DNA from: Chitinophagaceae bacterium
GTDB lineage: Bacteria > Bacteroidota > Bacteroidia > Chitinophagales > Chitinophagaceae
NCBI GenBank assembly: GCA_947463755.1
Contig: CANHUK010000012.1
Coordinates: forward strand, 1-12,815
Length of the DNA stretch: 12,815 nt
Direction of reading: 5' to 3'
The translations under genes were made by a program, and so were the position numbers. Numbering within the stretch: position 1 is the first letter of the stretch; each line of letters starts with the position of its first letter. The notes beneath the pieces are model-generated. The model saw only the letters and a list, made by a program, of their open reading frames with translations. It was not told the DNA's origin and did not search any database. Below, piece after piece: positions 5,664 to 12,815 of this stretch.

Positions 5664-6461
5664 TCAGTTGTAATTGCAAACCGATCGCTTGAACTCGGAT
5701 GCTGACAACCCCGTAATCTTCCGGAACTGTGCAGAAAGGTGGGCGACACTGCTGTAATCCATCTGGTTGGCGATCTGTGTCAATGAATGCCGATCTTCCT
5801 GGATCATCGTCTTGACCCGGTCGATCTTCCTGATGATCACATACTGGCTCAGATTGATCCGCATCTCTTTCTTGAACTGAAGTGACAACTGATGATAGGA
5901 CAAGCCGATCTGCCGGCTAAGGAAATCAGAGAGGTTCTCCTGACGCAGAGAAAAGGGGGATGAAAGAACTTCTTCTATGAGGCGGCATGTCACCGTAATC
6001 GGTTCAGACATGTAGACGGCAGGCGGGTTGGTAAAATCCCGGCGCATAACATCTATCAATCGACTGATGATCGAACGACTCATCGGCATGCCACCGGAGA
6101 GGGCAAGTATCAGGTTTGCCCTGAACTCATCATACGTCGAATTTTTTACGATGTAACCGCCGGCCCCGGCAACGAATGCCTGGCGTATCAATGCATCAGT
6201 CTCCTGTTGACTACAGGCGATGACGCTGACCGCCGTATTTTCACTCAATGTGCGAATGAATGAGAAGATCTCCTCCGACGCTCCGGCTTCGAGGTCGATG
6301 ATCACCACATCCGTAGGCTTCGTCAATAGTGTGTGGGCACGTTCAAGGTCCTGAAACACAGCATCGAGTACATATCCATCTATGCTGGCAATCATCCGGG
6401 TCAACAGCGTCCTGTACAACGCATTGCCCTCTAAGATCGAGATGATGGTCTTCTTTTGCAT
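5664..6461 (-). CDS. Receiver-AraC fusion response regulator
   Basis: A 265-residue protein from ATG 6461. Residues 1-125 form a CheY-like receiver. IIDLEA carries the phospho-acceptor Asp (D56), VIACS gives the switch Ser (S84), and GYIVKNS gives the conserved Lys (K106). The N-terminal acidic pair is incomplete: ISILEGN has Glu (E11) and then Gly. Residues about 153-260 are an AraC double helix-turn-helix, ending SSVAHLSAQFRKITGLSASEFK, very like the neighbouring regulator. The fusion of a receiver to an AraC output domain is known in Bacteroidota. The frame extends upstream to 6572, but the added 37 residues look non-coding and the receiver's first strand begins right after M1. No histidine kinase is nearby, so its partner, if any, is elsewhere. 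Confidence 0.88.
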   Translation of the reverse strand: MQKKTIISILEGNALYRTLLTRMIASIDGYVLDAVFQDLERAHTLLTKPTDVVIIDLEAGASEEIFSFIRTLSENTAVSVIACSQQETDALIRQAFVAGAGGYIVKNSTYDEFRANLILALSGGMPMSRSIISRLIDVMRRDFTNPPAVYMSEPITVTCRLIEEVLSSPFSLRQENLSDFLSRQIGLSYHQLSLQFKKEMRINLSQYVIIRKIDRVKTMIQEDRHSLTQIANQMDYSSVAHLSAQFRKITGLSASEFKRSVCNYN

Positions 6462-6830
6462 GTCAAAGGCTTTGGTCAATTCAGGCAGTTTAATGGTTTT
6501 TTCTAATAGATATCCATCGATACGGATACCACAAAAGAAGACAGGGACGAAGCACAGGCAACGTCCTAACATTCAAAATTGACCAAACAGGAGCTGAGGG
6601 GCGGAAACCAGACGGCACTGCATTGAGCACGTTATGTACGTAGACTTCAATAACGCATTTATGCCTTAATTATTGCCACGCCAATAACAGCCAAATTTCC
6701 TGAACGATCTCTGTCGGTCCCATTTGGCAGATCAGATCAAAACTGTAAAAATCCTGGTGGTTGAGGGGCAACCCTCCTGTCAAATCTTCGGCAATTTTAC
6801 ACACCCCCAAGCTTATAGAGAATTCAAACA

Positions 6831-6844
6831 ATGAATAGATGATC
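6831..6844 (+). repeat. Direct repeat copy A
   Basis: ATGAATAGATGATC, repeated at 6944-6957 with one change, 113 bases apart. Each copy spells a minimal Met-Asn-Arg-stop frame. Both copies are also followed some tens of bases later by ACCTATC, so they may be remnants of a duplication. Confidence 0.5.
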
Positions 6845-6943
6845 GCATCCTGTGACGACGGATGTTACCTATCATAATGTTATAAAAAAATAAAATAAAA
6901 GTGTAACGCAAACGAAGTTGCCTGAACCTAGATTTACATTGTC

Positions 6944-6957
6944 ATGAATAGATGACC
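6944..6957 (+). repeat. Direct repeat copy B
   Basis: ATGAATAGATGACC, 13 of 14 bases identical to 6831-6844. It overlaps the proposed 5' end of the candidate small RNA by position. Confidence 0.5.
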
Positions 6958-7011
6958 AACGGCTAATAACACCAACCCTGAACAACCGCCGTTGCTAACC
7001 TATCCCACCTG

Positions 7012-7038
7012 AAGGGGCCGTCCAATACGGCCCCTTTT
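7012..7038 (+). terminator. Rightward intrinsic terminator with no upstream gene on the same strand
   Basis: The perfect stem GGGGCCG (7014-7020) with CGGCCCC (7028-7034), flanked by AA/TT that extend it to nine pairs, has a 7-base loop and then TTTTAT. The T run is only on the + side. It lies about 80 bases upstream of the sucD promoter box, so it cannot attenuate a transcript that starts there. Confidence 0.75.
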
Positions 7039-7120
7039 ATGCATGGGAAGGGCCATGAAGCCCCCATCGCCTTCGTCCAGGGGTTCGCAGAAGACATCAG
7101 CGGATATCCCCTGTTTTTAC

Positions 7121-7128
7121 TACCTTTG
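7121..7128 (+). promoter_or_regulatory. Bacteroidota -7 promoter element for sucD
   Basis: TACCTTTG, a perfect TAnnTTTG match 25 bases before the ATG at 7154, leaving a leader of about 20 bases. A clear -33 element is not seen. The box falls inside the longer open frame that begins at 7043, which argues for the downstream start. Confidence 0.65.
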
Positions 7129-7153
7129 TGCCTCGAAACAAATCTCACCAAAG

Positions 7154-8026
7154 ATGTCGGTACTTGTCAATAAACAGTCGAAGGTTCTTGTTCAGGGCTT
7201 CACGGGTACGGAGGGCACTTTCCACGCCTCGCAGATGATCGAATACGGCACCAATGTGGTCGGTGGTGTCACCCCCGGCAAGGGCGGAAGCATGCATCTC
7301 GACCGGCCCGTTTTCAACACGGTGGCAGAAGCTGTGAAGGCGACAGGTGCTGATGTGAGCATCATTTTTGTACCTCCGGCATTTGCCGGAGATGCCATTT
7401 GCGAAGCTGCTGAGGCAGGCATCGCCCTGGTGGTCTGCATCACCGAGGGTATCCCTGTACAGGATATGGTCAAGGCCAAGAACTATCTGCAAGGCCGCAA
7501 GACCCGCCTGATCGGTCCGAATTGTCCCGGCGTCATCACTGCCGGCGAATGTAAGGTCGGCATCATGCCCGGCTTCATTTTCAAACAAGGCAATATCGGC
7601 ATCGTGTCCAAGTCAGGCACCCTTACCTACGAAGCAGCCGACCAGATCGTGAAAGCAGGTATGGGCATCACGACGGCCATTGGCATTGGTGGTGACCCGA
7701 TCATCGGCACGACCACCCGCGAAGCTGTCGAACTGTTCATGAACGACCCCGCCACAGAAGGCATCGTGATGATCGGTGAGATCGGTGGGGGCATGGAAGC
7801 CGAAGCCGCCCGATGGATCAAGGAAAACTCGACCAAACCTGTCGTAGGCTTCATCGCCGGACAGACCGCCCCTCCCGGCCGCCGCATGGGCCATGCCGGC
7901 GCCATCATCGGCGGATCGGAAGATACGGCAGAAGCCAAAATGAGGATCATGCGCGAATGCGGGATCCTTGTGGTGGACAGCCCCGCCGACATCGGCAAGA
8001 CGATGGCTGCCGCCATGAAATCCTGA
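7154..8026 (+). CDS. sucD: Succinyl-CoA synthetase (succinate-CoA ligase) alpha subunit
   Basis: A 290-residue TCA-cycle enzyme subunit that, with SucC, interconverts succinyl-CoA and succinate with ADP or GDP phosphorylation. The CoA-binding Rossmann half begins [14 protein letters not shown] (11-24). GGVTPGKGG (37-45), GPNCPGVI (121-128) and [13 protein letters not shown] (149-161) are conserved. The phosphorylated active-site histidine is H247 in [13 protein letters not shown]. Length is normal for the family. The frame is open from 7043, but the promoter box at 7121-7128 and the homologous N-terminus [11 protein letters not shown] favour ATG 7154. SucC is not adjacent, so sucD is a single-gene unit with its own promoter and a strong terminator. 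The two subunits being encoded apart is plausible for Bacteroidota. Confidence 0.97.
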   Translation: MSVLVNKQSKVLVQGFTGTEGTFHASQMIEYGTNVVGGVTPGKGGSMHLDRPVFNTVAEAVKATGADVSIIFVPPAFAGDAICEAAEAGIALVVCITEGIPVQDMVKAKNYLQGRKTRLIGPNCPGVITAGECKVGIMPGFIFKQGNIGIVSKSGTLTYEAADQIVKAGMGITTAIGIGGDPIIGTTTREAVELFMNDPATEGIVMIGEIGGGMEAEAARWIKENSTKPVVGFIAGQTAPPGRRMGHAGAIIGGSEDTAEAKMRIMRECGILVVDSPADIGKTMAAAMKS

Positions 8027-8049
8027 CCATATGCATCCTGCATATACCG

Positions 8050-8089
8050 GAGCGGATTGACAATCATTTGTTAATCCGCTCTTTTTTTT
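8050..8089 (+). terminator. Strong intrinsic terminator of sucD
   Basis: A 14-pair stem with one G-T pair joins GAGCGGATTGACAA (8050-8063) to TTGTTAATCCGCTC (8068-8081) around a TCAT loop. Eight T follow (8082-8089). It begins 23 bases after the sucD stop. Confidence 0.95.
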
Positions 8090-8199
8090 GTGCAATCCGA
8101 AAGGTTTCCACATCTTGAAGGAGCAGGGGCTCCGTTGGATCCGAATCCTCAGATCCTTGCCCAATATCCTCCCATCCCACACACCGACAACGCATCTGC

Positions 8200-11100
8200 A
8201 TGAAACGAATCATCGCACTCATCTGTGCCGTATTCCTGCTGAATTCGCTACAGGCCCAGCCTTCCGCCCGCTTCTATGCCTCGGCCTGGAAACAGGTGGA
8301 TGCCCTGGACAAGGCAAACCTGCCCGCTTCGGCCGCTGAAGCGGTGTCGCGCATCCTCCAGCGCGCCCGGCGAGACGCGAACCTGGCCCAGGAGCTCAAG
8401 GCCATTTTTCACCTGGGCAGCTACCTGCAGACGCGAGGGGAGGATGCCATCCTCACCCATGCAGACACCCTGACGGTTTACCTCAGGGGGGCTACGGGCA
8501 TCCGCAAAGCACTGCTGCACAGCATGCGCGCATCCGCATTGTCCGAATACCTCGCCGAACAGCGATGGAGGCTCTATAACCGGTCAGAAACCCTGGAACG
8601 TTCTGAAGATATCCGGACATGGTCTGCCACCGACCTGCATCGTCAGATCGCGGCCGACCACCTCGCCGCTCTGTCTGAGCGCGCAAAACTCAGCACATCC
8701 TCCACCGCCGGACTTTCCGCCGCACTGATCGCCGGAGATCTTATCAAACGCAGACCCACCCTGTACGACCTCGTGGTGCATGCCGCGCTGGATCACTTCA
8801 CCCGCGACGAACGCGATATCAACCGATTCGCCGGCGGCTTTGAACTCAACGATCCCCTCCTCTTCGCCCCGGCACCGGTCTTTACAAAGCTACCCGTCCC
8901 TGCCACCGACAGCCTCTCCCTGGAGCTAAAGGCCATCCGACTCTTTCAGGAAGCGCTGGCATGGCATCTGAACGACAGAGCACCGGAGGCTGTGATCGAC
9001 CTGGACCTGCGACGCCTGGCATTCGTACACGACCGGTCTGTGGACCCCGACCGGGATCAGCAATACGCCGCCGCGCTCAAAGAACTGGCAGATAGATACG
9101 CGAAAGATCCGGCCTCCGCACAGGCCCAATATCTCAAAGCTGCCCTCGACCACCGACTGGCAGAAGGATCACTGAAGGCCGGCAGACCAGACCGACAAGC
9201 CCTGCGTAACATCGAGGCAGAATGCAACCGCATCATCGCGCGCCACCCCGGCAGCGAAGGCGCGCTGAATGCCGCCATCCTGCTCGAATCCCTGCGCAAA
9301 CCGGAACTCAACCTGCAGGTCGAACTGATGAACATCCCCGGGCACGACTTCCGATGCAGGGTTGCCTATCGCAACCTGCAGTCGATCCACTACCGCATCA
9401 TCCCCCTGTCCGACAGCCTGACAAATGTGTTGACCGGCCTGTCGGGCAATGATCACTGGAAACGCCTGGCATCTCTCCCCGCCGTCCGCAGCGAATCTCA
9501 GGTCCTGCCATCCTTCGATGATCTCCGCTCACATGCTGTGGAGATCCGCATCCGAGCACTGCCTGAGGGACGATACCTCGTCCTCGCATCTGCCGATCCC
9601 GCCTTCCAGCCCGGACGTCAGCCGATGGCTGCCAACGGATTCCATATCACACGCATCGCCTGGATCAACCGCGGCAACGACTACTTTGTACTCGACCGGG
9701 AAAGCGGTACCCCGCTGCATGACGCGAAAGTGCGCATCTGGCAAACACAGTATGGATATGGTGAAAGAAGGCCCCTGCTCCGGCTTGAAGACTCCGTCAG
9801 GACCGACCTGAACGGTCATTTCCTCATGCCTCCGCCAGATATGCATGCCTGGGGTGGCCGTCGGCTCGAAGTGGAATGGCGGGGCGACCGTGTTTTCCCC
9901 GACGCCAGGGATCACGCGGAATGGCCCGATGACAGACCCTGGATCAATGACCGGGAGGAATACGAACGACGCTACCGGCGCCTTTTCCTGTTCACCGACC
10001 GCAGCATTTACCGGCCGGGACAGACGGTGCATTTCAAGGGATTACTCGTCAGTCGCGACCCGGATACCCGCCGGCCAAAGATCGTGGAAGGATGGGAACG
10101 GATGCTGAAACTGACGAATGCCAATGGCGAAGAGATCGATTCGATCGTACTTCGGACCGGTGTGTACGGCAGCTTTCACGGCAGCTTCCGGTTGCCGGAA
10201 CGCGGACTGACCGGTACGTTCAGGATCGCTGACCGGGATCTGGGCAGTATCAGTATCCAGGTCGAAGAATACAAGCGGCCAACCTTTGAGGTCACCTGGA
10301 CATCAACACAGGATGAATACAAGGTGTATGATACCGTGAAGGCCACAGGGATCGCTACCTCCTACGCCGGGGCCGCCCTCAATGGTGCCCGAGTGAAGTA
10401 TCGCGTGGAACGTATCGCCCGATTCCCTTACCCCTGGCGCTGGCATTATTTCGGATGGGGAGAACCACCGGCCGGCGCCATGGAGATCTCCCACGGAACA
10501 GCCACTACGGATGAAAATGGCATATTTGACATACGCTTTGCCGCCGTGCCGGACAAGAAGATCGATCCTTCCCTCCTGCCGGTATTCGAATATCGCATCA
10601 CCGCCGATGTCACCGACCTCAACGGCGAAACCCGCTCCGGCGATCGGACGTTGCCGGTCGGCTATCACAGTCTGAACCTGGAGATCGTAACCGGCAATGG
10701 CGGAGATCCCACGAATGCAGCGGATGCGCCCATCACGCTAAAGGCATCGAATCTGGAAGGTCTGCCCCGGATGGTGAAGGCAACCCTCGAACTGCGACCC
10801 CTAAGATCGCCGCAACGGCTGATCCGGCCCAGGCTTTGGGCAGCACCGGACACTTTCCTGATGTCCGAAACGGATTATATCAGGTACTTCCCCTTCGATG
10901 AATATGCCCGGGAGGCACAACCCGAAACCTGGGCCACCGGACCTGTCCTATTCCGTTCCGTCGATTCGCTGCGTGATGGCCGTTCGGATGTGCGTCTACC
11001 CCTGAAAGCTATCAAGGCCGGCTGGTATCGCATCATGCTAACGGCCACGGATAAACGCGGAATGCCGGTCACGGCACAACGTGATATCCGGGTGACGGAT

Positions 11101-12815
11101 GCACAGACCGGACAGGCAGGTGCCGCCTGGCTGACGGTACATACCAACCGGGAAACTGCGCAGCCCGGCGACCGCATCCGTGTGACCTTATCGACCGCCG
11201 ACAGCGGGCTGCATCTGATCCAGCTGCTCGACGGATACCAGGGCCAGGTGGAAGATACCCGCCCCGAAAGCGGGCGCAAGACCCCGCAACGGATGAGCGT
11301 ACCAGAAGGTCCGGGCGGTCCCTTCCGCTTTCCGGAACTGGGCACTACGCCGGCAAGCTTCGTCATTCCGGTCACGGATGCCGACCGGGGTGGGTTTGCC
11401 GTGAGCCACGCCTTTGTGCGACAGAACCGGATGTATAGTTTCGAAACGCTGATCGAGGTGCCCTGGAGCGACCGGGAACTGGATATTCAGACGGAAACAT
11501 GGCGGGACCGCACCCTGCCGGGCAGCGCCGAGGAATGGACCGTAAAGGTTCGCGGCAGCAAGGGGGAAGCCGTAGCGGCGGAGATGCTGATGTCCATGTA
11601 CGATGCCTCACTGGATCAATTCCGGGGGCATGCGTGGCAAAAACCTGAACTATTCGAAGTCTGGCCGGCACGCTTTGACCGGTACCTGAAAAAGCCCTGG
11701 AATTCGCATCATTTCCGGAGTTCGGACGGGCGAACCCTCGATGCGATCGTTCGGTCGCTGCCCCGCTTCAACGGAAGATACCAACGCTTCGTCTGGGCGG
11801 ACGGGCTCCAGCGCATGCGTGACCAGTTCAATGCCTTTGAAGCCAGGGGCGGGCGGGTCATGAAGATGCAGCGGGCCATGGAAGACATGGCGCCGATGGC
11901 GGCCGCCCCTCCGCCGGATGGTGCAAGCCCGGACACCGCCATGATGCTCAACGAGACAGTGGTCGTCAGCAAAGGCACAGCCGCAAAAAAGGGACCTTCC
12001 TTCCCCATGCAGATCCGCAAAGACTTCCGCGAGACGGCCTTCTTCCTCCCCGATCTGAAAACGGACAGCCTCGGGAACATCCGCTTTCGATTCACCATGC
12101 CGGAGGCGCTGACCCGATGGAAATGGCAGATGCTGGCGCACACAAAAGATCTGTCGATGGCCACGGCCACTCGGACGGTCATCACACAAAAAGACCTGAT
12201 GGTTCAAGCCAACACGCCGCGATTCCTGCGGGAAGGCGACATGCTCTCCCTGCCTGCGAAGGTCACCAATCTTACAGATGCCGAACTGTCCGGCCAACTG
12301 ACCCTCGAGATCATCGATGCAGAAACGGGCACTTCGGTTGACGGATACTTCCATAATGTTTTTCCGGTCCAGTATTTCACCGCCGCCGCCAGGCAATCCA
12401 CTGCCGTACCATTTACGCTCCGCGTACCGGGCAATTTCAACAAGCCGGTCACCTTCCGGATCTCCGCGCGCGCGGGCAGGCATACAGACGGCGAAGAACG
12501 CACGGTACCGGTACTGACGGATCGGATACTCGTGACCGAATCCATGCCCCTGCGCTTCAAAGGCACCGGATCGAAAACCTTCCGATTCGGAAAGCTGGCC
12601 GAGGCCGACGCATCCGCATCGCTCACCCATCATCGGTTGACGGCGGAATGGTCCACCAACCCCTCATGGTATGCAGTAGAATCCCTTCCCTATCTCACGA
12701 CCTATCCCTACGATTGTGCCGAACAATCCTTCAATAAATTCTATGCGAATGCCATGGCGCAACGCATTGTGCGCACATCCCCGGCCATCAGGGCATGGCA
12801 CGAAAGGATGATGAC
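8200..12815 (+). CDS. Large alpha-2-macroglobulin family protein (partial, 3' end outside window)
   Basis: The frame is open from ATG 8200 to the window edge (1538 codons). A signal peptide is clear (MKRIIALICAVFLLNSLQAQ) and there is no lipobox Cys at the cleavage site. Residues about 25-365 are helical and partly TPR-like. From about 370 beta-rich macroglobulin domains follow, including the MG2 hallmark TDRSIYRPGQTVHFKG (599-614) and VEEYKRPTFEV (688-698). A low-complexity stretch around 1218-1267, rich in Met, Ala and Pro, fits the protease bait region. The A2M core motif RKDFRETAFFLPDL comes next, and the thioester motif is C1506-A-E-Q1509 (tgt at 12715-12717). In known members a cut in the bait triggers the thioester to trap the protease. 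This protein is likely periplasmic or surface-exposed, protecting the envelope. About 30 residues follow the thioester before the edge, so the thioester-domain rest and C-terminal domains are missing. No promoter consensus was found in 8090-8199. Confidence 0.93.
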   Translation, partial: MKRIIALICAVFLLNSLQAQPSARFYASAWKQVDALDKANLPASAAEAVSRILQRARRDANLAQELKAIFHLGSYLQTRGEDAILTHADTLTVYLRGATGIRKALLHSMRASALSEYLAEQRWRLYNRSETLERSEDIRTWSATDLHRQIAADHLAALSERAKLSTSSTAGLSAALIAGDLIKRRPTLYDLVVHAALDHFTRDERDINRFAGGFELNDPLLFAPAPVFTKLPVPATDSLSLELKAIRLFQEALAWHLNDRAPEAVIDLDLRRLAFVHDRSVDPDRDQQYAAALKELADRYAKDPASAQAQYLKAALDHRLAEGSLKAGRPDRQALRNIEAECNRIIARHPGSEGALNAAILLESLRKPELNLQVELMNIPGHDFRCRVAYRNLQSIHYRIIPLSDSLTNVLTGLSGNDHWKRLASLPAVRSESQVLPSFDDLRSHAVEIRIRALPEGRYLVLASADPAFQPGRQPMAANGFHITRIAWINRGNDYFVLDRESGTPLHDAKVRIWQTQYGYGERRPLLRLEDSVRTDLNGHFLMPPPDMHAWGGRRLEVEWRGDRVFPDARDHAEWPDDRPWINDREEYERRYRRLFLFTDRSIYRPGQTVHFKGLLVSRDPDTRRPKIVEGWERMLKLTNANGEEIDSIVLRTGVYGSFHGSFRLPERGLTGTFRIADRDLGSISIQVEEYKRPTFEVTWTSTQDEYKVYDTVKATGIATSYAGAALNGARVKYRVERIARFPYPWRWHYFGWGEPPAGAMEISHGTATTDENGIFDIRFAAVPDKKIDPSLLPVFEYRITADVTDLNGETRSGDRTLPVGYHSLNLEIVTGNGGDPTNAADAPITLKASNLEGLPRMVKATLELRPLRSPQRLIRPRLWAAPDTFLMSETDYIRYFPFDEYAREAQPETWATGPVLFRSVDSLRDGRSDVRLPLKAIKAGWYRIMLTATDKRGMPVTAQRDIRVTDAQTGQAGAAWLTVHTNRETAQPGDRIRVTLSTADSGLHLIQLLDGYQGQVEDTRPESGRKTPQRMSVPEGPGGPFRFPELGTTPASFVIPVTDADRGGFAVSHAFVRQNRMYSFETLIEVPWSDRELDIQTETWRDRTLPGSAEEWTVKVRGSKGEAVAAEMLMSMYDASLDQFRGHAWQKPELFEVWPARFDRYLKKPWNSHHFRSSDGRTLDAIVRSLPRFNGRYQRFVWADGLQRMRDQFNAFEARGGRVMKMQRAMEDMAPMAAAPPPDGASPDTAMMLNETVVVSKGTAAKKGPSFPMQIRKDFRETAFFLPDLKTDSLGNIRFRFTMPEALTRWKWQMLAHTKDLSMATATRTVITQKDLMVQANTPRFLREGDMLSLPAKVTNLTDAELSGQLTLEIIDAETGTSVDGYFHNVFPVQYFTAAARQSTAVPFTLRVPGNFNKPVTFRISARAGRHTDGEERTVPVLTDRILVTESMPLRFKGTGSKTFRFGKLAEADASASLTHHRLTAEWSTNPSWYAVESLPYLTTYPYDCAEQSFNKFYANAMAQRIVRTSPAIRAWHERMM

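Larger units (their letters stand above)
6943..7038 (+). ncRNA. Candidate small RNA or orphan leader ending at the 7012-7038 terminator
   Basis: A rightward terminator without a preceding rightward gene implies some short transcript. A near-consensus -7 box, TAGATTTA (6929-6936, last base differs from TAnnTTTG), lies just after an AT-rich tract and would give an RNA of about 95 bases. Predicted parts are the 5' copy of the direct repeat, a stem CAACGGC (6957-6963) with GCCGTTG (6988-6994), a single-stranded pyrimidine-rich linker, and the terminator hairpin. The 5' end is a guess, and no known RNA family is recognised. Confidence 0.3.
6462..7153. other. Long AT-richer intergenic region before sucD
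   Basis: 692 bases between the divergent receiver-AraC gene and sucD. It contains, in order, a TATCC-N8-GGATA inverted repeat (6511-6528), an AT-rich tract near 6870-6900, a direct repeat (6831 and 6944), a small inverted repeat (6957-6994), a rightward terminator (7012-7038) and the sucD promoter box (7121-7128). A stop-free minus-strand frame of 64 codons (6673-6864) has no usable start. No tRNA-like T-arm or known riboswitch was recognised. Confidence 0.6.

Noticed and set aside
5464..5673. Plus-strand frame of 69 codons between the two regulators
   Set aside because: The sequence looks non-coding, includes an AT-rich low-complexity end and overlaps the end of the receiver-AraC gene.
6462..6572. 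N-terminal extension of the receiver-AraC gene to 6572
   Set aside because: The extra residues are Cys/Phe-rich and unlike a receiver; the first receiver strand starts just after the ATG at 6461.
6673..6864. Minus-strand frame of 64 codons (includes EDLTGGLPLNHQDFYSFDL)
   Set aside because: Stop-bounded on both sides with no ATG until near the end and no family match I can name. It is possibly a decayed gene; a translated search against protein databases would settle it.
7043..7153. Upstream extension of sucD to the ATG at 7043
   Set aside because: The added 37 residues do not resemble SucD, and the perfect -7 promoter box at 7121-7128 falls inside them.
11650..12633. Minus-strand open frame (327 codons) inside the alpha-2-macroglobulin gene
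   Set aside because: It overlaps a strongly supported coding frame containing the A2M core motif, has no recognisable domain and has no promoter or terminator of its own.
1..12815. CRISPR arrays, insertion sequences, tRNA or rRNA genes, prophage or defence genes
   Set aside because: I looked for regularly spaced repeats, transposase motifs, T-arm sequences and phage-type proteins on both strands and saw none. Most of the window looks like ordinary chromosomal sequence.

Overview
The window looks like a piece of a GC-rich Bacteroidota chromosome, most likely of the Chitinophagaceae type. The evidence is two perfect TAnnTTTG (-7) promoter boxes (3269-3276 and 7121-7128), the general lack of purine-rich Shine-Dalgarno sites, the Bacteroidota-style MlaE/MlaF pair, a PorT-type outer membrane beta-barrel, AraC regulators of a form typical of that phylum, and a very large alpha-2-macroglobulin with a Bacteroidota layout. 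No lineage marker such as rRNA is present, so the assignment rests on family resemblance.

Left part (1-3053, + strand): the 3' end of a malic enzyme (MaeB type, phosphotransacetylase-like C-terminus) is followed by a strong hairpin. Then comes a compact three-gene set: an uncharacterised protein in which I read a degenerate protein-kinase/aminoglycoside-phosphotransferase-like core, an MlaE-type lipid-transport permease and its MlaF-type ATPase. No substrate-binding MlaD/MCE gene is in the window. A short similar sequence lies on each side of mlaF.

Middle (3054-7153): a small heat shock protein with its own promoter and a PorT-like beta-barrel protein are read rightwards and end at a classical terminator. 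Two leftward AraC-type regulators follow. The first has an N-terminal fold like the heavy-metal-associated (HMA) domain, but its two metal-binding cysteines are replaced by glycines. The second has a response-regulator receiver with an incomplete acidic pocket. A perfect 8-bp inverted repeat lies upstream of the first. The 692-base gap 6462-7153 is AT-richer and holds a direct repeat, a small inverted repeat and a rightward terminator with no rightward gene before it, so a small RNA is possible.

Right part (7154-12815, + strand): sucD (succinyl-CoA synthetase alpha) stands alone between its own promoter and a strong terminator. The 5' four-fifths or so of a very large exported alpha-2-macroglobulin-like protease inhibitor fills the rest. 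It runs off the window just after its CxEQ thioester motif.

Themes: central carbon metabolism (maeB, sucD), envelope maintenance and defence (MlaEF, beta-barrel, alpha-2-macroglobulin, small heat shock protein) and regulation. The least explained items are the kinase-like protein beside MlaEF, the regulator with the lost metal site, and the orphan terminator before sucD.
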